A DNA stretch of 64,000 nt from Cannabis sativa (taxonomy: Eukaryota > Streptophyta > Magnoliopsida > Rosales > Cannabaceae), in the NCBI RefSeq assembly GCF_029168945.1, contig NC_083605.1, forward strand, positions 37,337,280 to 37,401,279. Direction: 5' to 3'. A program made the translations under genes and the position numbers. The notes beneath the pieces are model-generated. The model made no database searches. It saw only the letters and a program-made list of their open reading frames with translations, and was not told the origin of the DNA. Shown one piece after another: positions 35,393-46,073 of the stretch. Position 1 is the first letter of the stretch, and each line of letters opens with the position of its first letter.

Positions 35393-36160
35393 TAGGGGTG
35401 TTCGCGGTGCGGGTGGTGGAGTTTTTAATCATTTTTTCAAACCAACCCGCACATGCAGTTTTTCTAATTTTCCAAACCGCGCCCGCACCGCGATACTAAA
35501 AAACCGCAAAAACCGCACCGCAAAAAATGATGCGGTGCGGTACAGTTTCTGCGGTTTGAACTATCACAATTTTTTTTTTTTTTGAAATCATCATAAAATA
35601 ATTAAACTATCATTAATATAATTATTCCAAAACACTTAAGAAAATACAACAAACTTGAGACTAATAAAAGTAATAACAACAACAATAAGTCAATAATCTT
35701 TTTAAAGTTTCAACAACACACCTAAATCAAAATAACAAACTTGAAACTAATTAAATTCCAACAACAATATAAATGTACAACTAACATACTTTCAGCAATA
35801 GATTAAAAATAAAATAAACACAAACTTCCAACTCCAAATTTCAATACACATGTATGGGCTTGAGTTTGTTGCTAAGAAGAGAGGGTTTGTGAAGAGTTAT
35901 GGATCTTGCCCTAAGATTTATAAGCTTAGGTTGAGCTCATATGTATGAGCTTAATAAAATAAATATAAAAATTAAAATTTTAAAACATGCGGTGCGGTGC
36001 AGTTTGAATCGCGGTTTAATAATTCAAAACTGCAAACCGTACCGCACCGCGCAGTTTGGGAAAAATTCAAACCGCAACCGCACTGCCAAGAATTTCAAAC
36101 TGCATTTTTTTTGCGGTGCGGGCGGTTTGAGCGGTTTGAGCAGTTTGATGTACACCCCTA
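35393..36160. mobile_element. Non-autonomous hAT element, complete
   Basis: The ends TAGGGGTGT...ACACCCCTA are perfect 9-bp inverted repeats. The element is flanked by the perfect 8-bp target duplication TCTCAGGC (35385-35392 and 36161-36168), diagnostic of the hAT superfamily. Both sub-terminal regions are packed with GCGGTTT, GCGGTGCGG and their complements, the pattern of transposase-binding repeats. The AT-rich centre encodes nothing, so it depends on a transposase from elsewhere. Confidence 0.93.
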
Positions 36161-36168
36161 TCTCAGGC

Positions 36169-38229
36169 CATAAAAAAATATGGGTTGTGTCGTGCCGTGC
36201 AACAATTTTATAGGGTAGGGCCGATACGGCCCGAAAGTCCGGTAATTTTGTGACGTGCTTAAATTTGTGTTGTGCTTTATTCAGGCCAACCTGTTTTTTT
36301 TATACGGGCTCAAATTCGTGTTTCATATTTTTGCATTTTTATAACAATTGATGAGCTAAATACTAAAATATATGTTTATTTTATAGTTTTAATTATTTTT
36401 ATATCTTTTTTTCAATAATAATTACACATAATTATATAAAAAATAATTATAATTTAATATTATTATCATTTTAATTGATAAATAAATTTTTATTATAATT
36501 ATCAAATTGTTGGATTTTTTAATGTGTTATGCTTTTGAGCTAATTTATTCGTGGTTATGTGTCGTGCTTTTGAGCTTGTCGTTCCTAAGCCCTTTTTTTT
36601 GTGTTGTGCTGTGTAGTGCCTAAGCTCATATTTTTTCGTGTCGAATCTTGCTCGTACCTCTCGAGCTCATACCAATTTCATATCGTGTCAAAAATTTCGA
36701 CTCATATTTACAGTGTGAATAGGGATGTCACTTTTACCTTTACTGTTAGAGACATCTCAATTTTCAATAATTGGAACATTTATAACCTAATTTTATTATA
36801 TAACAGTCTACAATGTAGTTATAATAGATATTCCACAAGTTTTTGAAAATTTTTGGATAATTTAAGACATCAAAAACTAAGTTCAAAATAGTCAATTGCG
36901 TCCAAATTATGAAAAATTTCATATGTAACTTTTCGTAGTGTCCTTACTATGAAAATTTTCTATAATAATGTATGTTCAATCTTAGCCATATATAAATTTA
37001 AGTGAGATACATAATTTTTAATTGCATTGCCGAGATTTATTACAAATTATTGTAAGCAAAAAGTAAGTAATTTGAATGTGTTACAATCATTATTTAATAT
37101 AGAGATGAGTTGTATGAACACAATTTTTAACAAAATCTGTGCCACTTATAGTAAAACACATGTAAATACTAAAATAATTAAATTTCTTAATTTTATTTCC
37201 TTTTTAATTCCTAACCCAAAATAAAATATAATTAATTGAACCTAAAAAATAATAATCGCAAAAACGTTTCCTTTCTCCCCCAACCTTTCCTTCTGTACAT
37301 CTCTCTCCTTGCTGTAAGCCATTTTGGAAAATCATAATAGAGCTTGAAACTTTAAATCTATATTATGAAAATTGATGTCTTTGAATTTGTAGAGTTTGAA
37401 TGTGAACCCCTTTTATTATTTTATTTATTTTTCTTTTTTATTTTTGTGGAAACTGTCTTGAATAATATTGGACTTGGCCTAATTCATTATGATGTTGTAG
37501 TAGTATCCTCCAAAAATAAATAAAAAAAAACGTTTATAGACCCTCAAAATGTAACTGACCAACCACCAAAATTACCACAAGGCAAGGTTATATGGGCAAA
37601 AGAAAGGTTGGGGGAGAAGGAAAGTTTTGCAATTTATTGTAGGCTTAATTTTATTGTCTTCAAAACCAACCTTAGTCTATTTCTAAAGGGAAATTATAAA
37701 CCATATATCTATCATGCAATGTGAACGAAAATGTGTTGACTTGCATATAAACGAAATTTCCATCAAAAACGATATGTAGTACCATGTTTACTTGAACAAA
37801 CAATGTCGTTTGAGAGTGAGACCATGAAGATCAACATTGAATGACTTTCTTCCTTTCACTAAAACTTTTAGCCAATTATCATTACATGAATAAGTATGAT
37901 ATCATTGTACTCTTTCAACTTTTGATGTCATGCAAGGAGAAAGTCAGAGAATTCATTGTATTGTAACATTTAATCTCGAGTGCTAAAATTGATTTATATA
38001 TATTTTTAGGCAAAAGAAAAACCCTCTATCTAGTGTTTCCTTCTAGGTTAGAATAAGCTCTAGTAACTACTTGTTATAATACTATTTAGGTATTACTAAC
38101 AGAATAAACTGAACACCGAACTCCAAAACTTTCAAATCATTGAAATATATCATTCGGGCCAAGAATATCTGCAGACTTGATTGCGTTTTACTATAATGAA
38201 GTGAAGGATCTAGTTAAATAAGTGTAAAG
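36169..38229. other. Intergenic DNA, partly old repeat
   Basis: 36169-36720 has the recurring words GTCGTGC, GGGCTCA and GAGCTCATAC, matching the left flank of the hAT element (~35300-35380). It is probably one old repeat interrupted by the hAT insertion. 36720-38229 is AT-rich and I see no gene or element in it. Confidence 0.45.
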
Positions 38230-38335
38230 AGAGCATGATCATTTGTCACTATACCCCGGGCTTGAACCCCAACCCCAAACCACTCGCTCGCAGTCACCCA
38301 CCCAACCACTTAAGCTATATGAATGCCAAGCTATA
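38230..38335 (-). mobile_element. Probable tRNA-derived SINE fragment
   Basis: On the minus strand TAGCTTAAGTGGTTGGG (A-box-like, ~38314) is followed after about 40 bp by GGTTCAAGCCC, a perfect B box (~38265). The spacing suits a pol III promoter. It is not a tRNA gene, because the surrounding sequence does not fold into a cloverleaf that I can recognise. No target duplication was found. Confidence 0.5.
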
Positions 38336-38529
38336 GAAAGCCTCCTTTTGAGCTAATGCTTTCTGAGTCTTTTAAGTGTGGTTTAAACGTTCAAAATAAC
38401 AAATCTCTATGCAAAAATTTATAACAAAGCCAATTACAGAAGCATTAAATGAAGTTCTGAAACATTTAAGCCCTACAGTTGGTATCGGCAAGGATCTAAA
38501 ATATGAGCGAAAAATACAATAATACACAA

Positions 38530-41002
38530 CTAACCGAGACCTGTCCCAGCATCCTTGCGAGGTGCGTCAGCCTTAATGCGAGGAGGCCTCACAATACGAT
38601 CAATTAGCCCATATTCAAGGGCCTCCTGAGCATTAAACCGCTTCATTCGACTTAAATCTTTGCTAATCTGCACAGCAAACAAATTACAAATGATGTCTAT
38701 AGACAGAGGCCCTAATGATAGAAATAATAGTCTACTATAAAAACAAAGCCTTAAACTAACCTTGTCAGCTGGCTGGCCTGTTTTCTCAGCCAATTCATTA
38801 AAAAGATAATCTCTGATTCTTAGAAGTTCATTTGTTTCATTCTGAATGTCGTCAGCCTGTCATAACATGTTGATGACACCAGAAAGAACCAAAATCAGTA
38901 AATATAAAAAGGTTTCTGTGGCAACGGAATGTAAAAAAGAGGAATACCTGACCACGGGCAGCTCCAGCAGGAGATTGTAATGCAATTCTTGCTAAAGGCA
39001 TTGCATATCGGTTACCCTTGATAAGAAGGAAAAAATAGGTGGAATGCAGAGCATAATCAATATATGATTCGACAATTGACTCAAGTATGCATGAATGAAT
39101 TGGACGCTATATGGAAATTGTACTTGCCACCCCAGTCATCAAACTCCAAATTACACATTGTTAGTCCCACCAAATGGGGAATCAAAAAAGGGAAGATGAT
39201 AAAGCTGTTCTAACTGAAGCCTTGTTGATTTGACTCAGATACCCCATGAATCGAAATTCAAATAGCCCAATTCATAAATTTTTTCCGGTTTCCTCTAACA
39301 AAATATTAGTTTTGTATAGCTTTATAAATGACAATATCTCCACTTCACGAAGATTAAAAAAATAAAAAAAATTTAAACTTAAAAGGACAAAGTACTACCT
39401 TTTCTCCAGCTGCAAGAAGAAATGCTGCTAGATTGTAAGCGTAGCCCACACAATGGGTGCAAACGGGGCTCTTTAAGCTTTGCATGGTATCATAAATAGA
39501 CAGGCTTGGAGTAAGCTATAAACAAAATAGTACATGTTTTAGCATGAAATCAATCGAAAACATATATCAAAGAAAAGGTAGATAGATTCTGTTTCAGTTG
39601 AACATTTTAATAAGGTACTCACGTCTCCACCAGGACCATTAATGTACATGTAGAGCTTTTTATTATCAACGCTATCAAGGTAAAGCATTGTGGCAAGAAT
39701 TTGGTTGCTAAACTCTTCATCTATATTTTGTCCAATGAAGATGACACGTTCTCTATACTGCATTTGCAGAATTCAGTTGACTGATTAAGTAACACAATTT
39801 AACAGCATTTATATAGATTGTAGACCAAATTAACATCCACACAGAAAGATTCTATGAAACAACTTGTCCCGAGGAAAATGGTGGATATATTGAAATTAGC
39901 AAAAACAAACAACCAATGGAAACATTTCCAGAGAAAAATAAAAGTATAGAGATGGATAAAACTTTTGAGGACTCTTAAGCAAAAACTCTTATCAAAGGAT
40001 AAAAAATGGAAGCAGAAACAAGGAGAGAGGATAAGATTTTTGCCAGTTTATCATAGATAGCCTCTAGGGGACAAAAACTTACCAAGGCATTCCACAAATC
40101 AACCCATTGCCAAGTACCTTCACCGGGAGTCCTATAGGGCACCCTTGGAGTTCCAATAGGCATCATTCCAATTTGTGCTCTTGTTGGTTTATGATTACTG
40201 ATCCTGAAAGCATAAGTAGTATGGATCATAGCTGAATCAATACATAACAATTTAGAATTTAAAATACATCTCAAAGAAAAGTTTTTCCACAGAAAGAGGT
40301 AACCATGTTATAACTATTTTATTAAAATAAACTGAGTATAACTGCTTCTGCACATGAACTTAAATTAATTGGAAGAGTAAAATGGTTTTAGATTAATGTG
40401 AAGCTGCTAAACAGAAGGATGAGAATGATACCAATTTTGCTTTAAAAGTATTCCAAAGCTCTATCAATTGTTATAGTTCAAAAAATTCTAAAGCTTCATA
40501 AATAAGTTACAAGACCCAAATGTCGAATATGCTAAATTTTAGCACCACACTACAAAATTGACAAATATATATATACAAACATACCAAATTATATATTTTT
40601 CGCAAAAGCACACAAATTTATACACTAAATTACCTAGGCTGAAGACTCTTGTGAACTTTTCCATAGAACTCAGCTGTCAAGTTGGGTTTTCCAGCTCCAA
40701 AAGTGCCTTGAAAGAAAAAAAAAAAAGGTTAGACCCCAAATTTATACAATTTATATATAAATTTACTAAGACTGCGAAGAGCAAAGCAATGCACATACCT
40801 GGAGATTGAAGCTTTAAACCCGAATAAAGCTTTGTTCCACAACTGCCAATAAACAAACAAGAATATGAAAAAGACTCAATTTTGAAGAAATCCCAGCAAG
40901 AGAAATGAAAAGGAAAGAAAACCCATGAAAGAGAAAGAACCTTGGAGGCGCGTGAGCGAGTCTAGCTTGGGGATGAATAGTTGTCTGGAAAGAGACCGCC
41001 AT
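38530..41002 (-). CDS. CLPR2: ClpR2, non-catalytic subunit of the plastid Clp protease core
   Basis: CLPR2 is part of the R-ring of the chloroplast stromal Clp protease, needed for assembly of the ClpPR core that degrades stromal proteins. Exons (5' to 3') are 41002-40941, 40842-40799, 40706-40634, 40203-40083, 39757-39623, 39515-39399, 39016-38948, 38856-38761 and 38667-38530. All have GT/AG borders and consistent phase, for 284 aa, close to the Arabidopsis protein. The first ~60 residues (MAVSFQTT...) look like a transit peptide. The Clp fold follows, with [27 protein letters not shown] and AFLLAAGEK. The catalytic Ser position (GYAYN, residue 173) is Asn, the His position (IALQSP, 197) is Leu, and the Asp position is Met (247). 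This is as expected for a ClpR rather than a ClpP. Confidence 0.96.
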
Positions 41003-41200
41003 ATCGAGAGAGAGAGAGAGAGTAGGGGGTCTCCCCCAATTGAGATTGAAGATGGGGTCGGAGAAGAGAGGACTGTCAGTGTCGGAGCAGAAATGAAGGA
41101 AAGAGATAGAATGGAATGAAAGCGGCACTATGTTTAGCGCTAGTCTGCTCTCCTCTGCTACGGTTTGGGATTTGATAGAAAGATTAATTCAAAAGCATAT
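41003..41200 (-). promoter_or_regulatory. 5' UTR/promoter region of CLPR2
   Basis: A (GA)n tract at 41005-41022 lies directly before the start codon (CT-rich in the transcript), common in plant 5' leaders. No certain TATA box is seen, and the transcript start is not determined. Confidence 0.4.
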
Positions 41201-41359
41201 CATTTCGTATTTCTCCGGGTACATGCCAAGTAAAATTTTTGGTTTTGAAATTTTATTTTTGAAAAATAAAATGTGTTTTATAATAATTTTTATTTTTTAA
41301 TTTTAAAAATAAAAAATTAAATTGTGATCTGTAAATTTTATTTTTATTTTTATTTAAGT

Positions 41360-41760
41360 CGGGTCTCGGGCCAAGGTCCGAGTCTAGATTCGAGTCCGAG
41401 GTCAGGAGCAGTTCGGGTTCGAGGCCGAATTTGAGTTTGAGTTTGGATCTAGGGCCTAGGTTCGAGTCTGGGTCCGGCCCCGAGTCTAGGTTCAGGGTCT
41501 TGGGCTAGGTCCAGGTTTAGGATTTAGGCCGGGGTTGGGATCGAGGTCGGGGTTAGGGTCTGGGTCAAGTTTTGGGGTCCGCATTAGGGACGGGGTCGGT
41601 GTCCAAGGTCTAGGTCCAGGTCCAGGTAGGGATTTGGGTCTGGGGTCGAGATTCAGGTCCGAGTTCAGGGCCAGGGGTCCGGGTCCGGTTTGGGGCCTGG
41701 GGTTGGGTCCAATGTCCGTGTCGAGTTTGGGGTCCAAGTCCGGGTCGTGTACCTCGAGGG
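41360..41760. repeat. Degenerate GGGTC(C/T)-type hexamer minisatellite
   Basis: About 400 bp of variants of GGTCCG/GGGTC(T/C)/GAGTTC with a basic 6-bp period and strong strand asymmetry (G/T-rich plus strand). Because the period is a multiple of three, both strands stay open and read as dipeptide runs (Asx-Pro on the minus strand, Gly-Ser/Gly-Leu on the plus). I do not regard these as genes. The composition differs sharply from the AT-rich DNA on either side. Confidence 0.8.
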
Positions 41761-41774
41761 TTCTCATCCCATTA

Positions 41775-41903
41775 AGGATGAACTAGTCTCCCAAAGAACC
41801 AAGCATAATCCCTCCCACTGAGGGACTGTGGTGGAATTTGAACCATTGACCCAAGCAAGAAATTATGTTAATAAAGACATCCCTACCACTACACCACACA
41901 ATA
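41775..41903 (-). mobile_element. Probable SINE head next to the minisatellite
   Basis: On the minus strand GTGTAGTGGTAGGGATG (A-box-like, ~41896-41880) and GGTTCAAATTC (B-box-like, 41844-41834) are spaced like an internal pol III promoter. The sequence then runs through ~41775 into the hexamer repeat. A target duplication was not found, so this could be a truncated SINE or a tRNA-like part of another repeat. Confidence 0.45.
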
Positions 41904-42765
41904 TGTGGTTCAGTTACCTATGTTATATAAACTAAATTGTATTTAATAGTCATTTCCAACAGTTTCTCTTCTCTATCTTTTAAAATATATCACTAAAATC
42001 TTACTTAATTTATTTTACAACAAACTTTTATATTACACCATCTACCAACTTCTCTATTTCTTTTCTCATATTCTATCTTTTAATATATTTTATTCATTAT
42101 AAATACATAATATTAATACACATATCCATACATAAAAAATCATTTAAAACTAAAAAAGTTAATAAAATAAATTTAGAGCGATAAATAGTACTATTCTACA
42201 AACAATACTATTTATTGTTCTATGCTCTAAAATGTAAGAACATCTATTTCATGCCATATTTTTGATATATTTGTATCTCTGGGGAGTGCTCTTAGTTTCT
42301 TACTATTATTGACATATTTGTGTTTTATAATTAGCTTTACTGTGATTCAAGCTGAATGTGTGACTCTTGTTAGCATTGGATTAAATTCTTTCTTTAAGAC
42401 TTTCTACTCAAGTAGTTGAAACATAACCTAGCAACGATCTTTTTATAAGAAACATACATTTTTCAATGATCTTTGATTATTGTGTTGCAATTATGTTGTC
42501 TAGATTTTCAAGTACATCCTTAATCTATGTTTTTCGGACGACCAATGTGACTGCATTAACAGCGTATAATCTTTGGATGGATGAACAACTTGTATGATTA
42601 GGGGACTTTTCATATTGGATTTGGGATTCTTAAATTTTTAGATGATATTAGGTTGTCGAACATGATTTAGTTATTCAATGATACATTCATTGCTTAAAAA
42701 AAACGTTGAACCATACAGTACTAAGAAAAGAGACTAATGCTTGCTTTGGATTACTAAACAATGTT
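41904..42765. other. Intergenic DNA between CLPR2 and GTF2H5
   Basis: AT-rich, no supportable gene or element. It probably includes the 3' UTR of the GTF2H5 gene, which is transcribed leftwards into it. Confidence 0.45.
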
Positions 42766-44039
42766 TTAGTTAGGCTTCTCGTATGAGTTCTGGTCCCTAA
42801 ACTCTTGAACAGCACTTCTAATCATTTCAGCTGCATGGGGTTGCACAAACAGATGAGTATTGTCCAAAACATGTATTATAAACTTCTGCGATGCAGGCAA
42901 GGCAGCATTCATATTGATTATGAATTGTGCCATAGGTATGTCACTGTCGAAAACAAGAAACAAACACAGCCACTTGTAAGAAAATAATTATTATAATTTG
43001 AAGGAACAAAGGTAACTCAAACTAGTTAATATTGCACAGATCAAAACTTTACTACTTCTACCCTATAATTTACATGAACCCCATCAGATTGAATAAGATT
43101 GTATATTTGAGCACTTTTCACAATCCAAAGTGTTGGAATTACGACCCTGGTTGGCTGAGCTTTTAAAAATTACTTTTGAACTTCTGAAGCTCCAAAAATA
43201 CTTCTGCTGCTGATTGAGTAACCAATGAGTTTCAACTTTTAATTCTAAAAAGCTCTTTTAAAAAAGTCAGTTTTATGCAACTTTCTCAGGAACTCAAGAA
43301 GAACTTCCTGAGAAGCTAAAAGCAAAAGGCAGAAGCTCAGCCAAATAGACCCTACTTCTCCTAAATTACAACTAACTTTTGCCTGTCCTAATTAACTTCT
43401 TGCCAGCAACACTCATATTTGCCTATATATATTATACACTATTGTCCTTCATCGCACCAGTTCAGATTAAGAAAGATTGCTAGAGAGAGAGACAGTCATT
43501 CGAGTGTACAGATAAAATGAAAATTAGGGGCTTGGGTCTTTGTATTGAGCTGCACTACTGTGATGAAAGTGTTAAGCTAGGAAAACACTTGTGATTGAGA
43601 GTTTGTATGCCAATTCTCAACTGTGATTACTGTACTCCCCTGATTCAAATCAATAAAGATACCAAGATTGATTTCTCATCCACTCTTGACTTGAACCAGG
43701 ATAAATTTCTGTGCATTGTTCTTCTTTTACTTGTTTTGTTTTAGAGAGTTTTATTGTATTGCTTTAATGCGTGTATATCATTGTTTGATTTGATTGTTTA
43801 CGAGCTTTAGTTTACCAAGCATTATTCACCACACCAAGTTTCTTGGATGTTTGCTCATATACAAGTTTCAATTCTTTTTTTTTTCTAACCTAAGATAATA
43901 AGTGTGAGAAGAGAAGTCTAATATCCAACAAAATATAAATGAATGGACTATCACAAAAGCACAAACATGAATAGAAACGATTAGTGCTAGTATAAGTACA
44001 TTACCATGTAATGAACAGTCCTTTAGTTGCATTAACCAT
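42766..44039 (-). CDS. GTF2H5: TFIIH subunit GTF2H5/TFB5
   Basis: Smallest core subunit of TFIIH (p8/TTDA/Tfb5). It stabilises the complex through its p52 partner and supports nucleotide-excision repair and basal transcription in the nucleus. Coding exon 1 is 44039-44005 (MVNATKGLFIT plus two bases of Cys). Coding exon 2 is 42943-42766, starting after CGACAG and continuing DIPMAQFIINMNAALPAS, then FIIHVLDNTHLFVQPH and ending FRDQNSYEKPN. The total is 70 aa, the usual family length of ~70. The 1061-bp intron between the exons contains a MITE. The 5' exon begins after a good acceptor (TTTTGCAG, 44075-44068), pointing to an upstream non-coding exon. The minus strand is the same as for CLPR2, but the spacing argues against co-transcription. 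Confidence 0.94.
43144..43353. mobile_element. MITE in the GTF2H5 intron
   Basis: TTGGCTGAGCTTTT near the left end and AGAAGCTCAGCCAA near the right end are inverted repeats, enclosing ~200 bp of non-coding DNA with further complementarity (AACTTCTGAAGCT / AGCTTCT). The right end extends to AGACCCTA while the left outermost bases do not match, so the ends are approximate. hAT-like MITEs with GGCTGAGCTT ends are common in plants. Confidence 0.6.
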
Positions 44040-45596
44040 ATTGTATCAGTAATCTTTGAAGTTTAAACTGCAAAACCGGTACAAGAAAAAAACAATTAGT
44101 AAAATCCAACAAGATGTGAAGAAGTGAACTAACACATTTTAAATTCAAATGATTACGATTCTCAACTTAACATGCTGACTCTAATTGAAACTCATGAACC
44201 GAAAACTTTTCAAATGCATAACAGTTATTTACTGGAACAAAAATAATGATCTCCGTGGATAAGTGGGATTAAAAGCTCAAGTTTTGCAGAGCAAAAATGG
44301 CCAATTTCATTCTCTTAACACTCCATGGTTGACAAAATTTAAAACAGAAAAGAACTACTACTGATGATCAGTATAATCTCATACAAATAAGAACAAAAAC
44401 CACACAAAAGGAACAAGTGAGCAACTACTAAATCAACAAGACCAAACCCACCAAAAATAATAATAAGAAGAAGAAAGCCAAATATAAGCAAACTCCATGG
44501 TAATCGGCGTAGAGGAAAAAAACAAATAAAACATCAAATAAAAGAACAAGTAAAGAAACTCAAAACCCAAAAATATTATCAGAACCGAACATAGATGTAC
44601 TTGACACGACAAAACCTTATACTAATGAGGAAGACTCAAACCTCAAAAATTACTCAAAGTCACTCACCATATCAATGGAAAACATAGCTAAACTTATTTT
44701 TAGCAAATAAATAAATAAATAAGCAAAACATAGATAAACTTAACAAGTTTCTCCATCTAGTGGAAACTGGAGACCCAAACCATTTCACAAACAGAACATC
44801 AGAGAACTTTCTTAATATTCTTATGAATCCTGAAGTCTAATTTTCATGGGCATTTTAGTCACGCTCTGTTGGGAGTGAATATACAGTTTTATTCAGAATT
44901 AGATAGTTAGGTAGATAGGTAGCATATAATAAAATCAGCAATTTAATAACTGTAATGTGGCACAAATTCTCAAGAGATAAAAGAATCGTATCATTTGCAA
45001 TGAATGAAAATCATGATTGTATTTAATCCACATGGTGTGCCCACGCGAATCGTCTGACGAAACATCTGTGCTCGACTTCGGCGGAACCCATTTGGAGAAG
45101 GAAGAGGAAGAAGAAATCCTAAAAGATTAAACTGACAAAAGTAGAAAATAATACAATCGGACTACATAAAGATAAAGATAAAAGAACCTGAACAAAACAT
45201 TATTCTCAATCCTTTCATGGAATCTCATACAAACTTTCGGGAAAACGTAAAAAGATTACTTACTATCAGAAAACAGAGAAGGATATTTAAGCAAGAATAG
45301 TAAATCAGATGGGACACAGACATATATTCTATGCTCTTGTTTTAGCTTAATTTCGTTGAAGAACAGAGAGAAGAAGATCGCAATAAAAAAAATCAGTTTT
45401 TCAGTGACTATGGCACAAAAGATTAAACAAAAACAATATGCATAGAAACTTTGTGAAGACAGCAACAAATCATACTGGTCTGTTGAAAAAAAAATAAAGA
45501 AATGCAAAATTATTCAATAAAGATTTGAAATTGTTGCAAAATCTGTATATTGATATTTGGATTGCGATGGAAAATAGTTGCAGATCGTGAACTCAC

Positions 45597-45700
45597 CAAT
45601 GGATAGGCCTGGCTTAAAATGAGAAAGAGAGGAAGAGGAGCTCTTCCGCGTTGGGCCTCTTGCCGCCGTTTTTGTATGTGTTGAGTGATAAAGGAGAGAG
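45597..45700 (-). other. GTF2H5: Putative first non-coding exon of GTF2H5
   Basis: On the minus strand a GC-richer, CT-containing stretch ends CTATCCATTG followed by a strong splice donor GTGAGTTC at 45596-45589. The matching acceptor would be TTTTGCAG before 44067, giving a 1.5-kb 5' UTR intron (44068-45596). The 5' boundary is a guess. cDNA would be needed to prove the junction. Confidence 0.45.
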
Positions 45701-45739
45701 CGATGAAGAGCTTGTAGTCACTCTTACTTAAATTATCAG

Positions 45740-45926
45740 CAAAATTGATATTTATAACAAAAAGTGGCATTTTTCTTGTGTACTTTTTTAGTGGATAATT
45801 TTATCAATTTTGAAAGTAGAATATATGGCACATTTTACTTCGTCTATTTTTTATGGGCTTTGGCTCTTTTTTACATCAAAATATGGCAAAATTAACATTT
45901 ATAACAAAAAGTGGCATTTTTCTTGG
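45740..45926. repeat. 39-bp direct repeat upstream of GTF2H5
   Basis: CAAAATTGATATTTATAACA...CTTG at 45740-45778 recurs at 45888-45926 with two mismatches, 148 bp apart. It lies just upstream of the putative first exon of GTF2H5. Confidence 0.7.
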
Positions 45927-46073
45927 TGTTTTTGATGGCTATGGCCTTTGGCAAATATGGCTGTGGTTGGTCAGGAGGAGTGGGAAGCGAATGAATTCGC
46001 AGCGACGGAATTTGGGGAGAAGTCATTGGAAGGACGAGTTATTATTCGTAGGAATATCAATGGAAAATTCTTT

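Noticed and set aside
38255..38330. Possible tRNA gene
   Set aside because: A and B boxes are present, but acceptor and anticodon stems cannot be formed convincingly; a SINE head fits better.
41492..41786. Open frames on both strands in the hexamer repeat, reading as Asx-Pro or Gly-Ser dipeptides
   Set aside because: A 6-bp repeat stays open by its period alone; there is no gene context or unique sequence.
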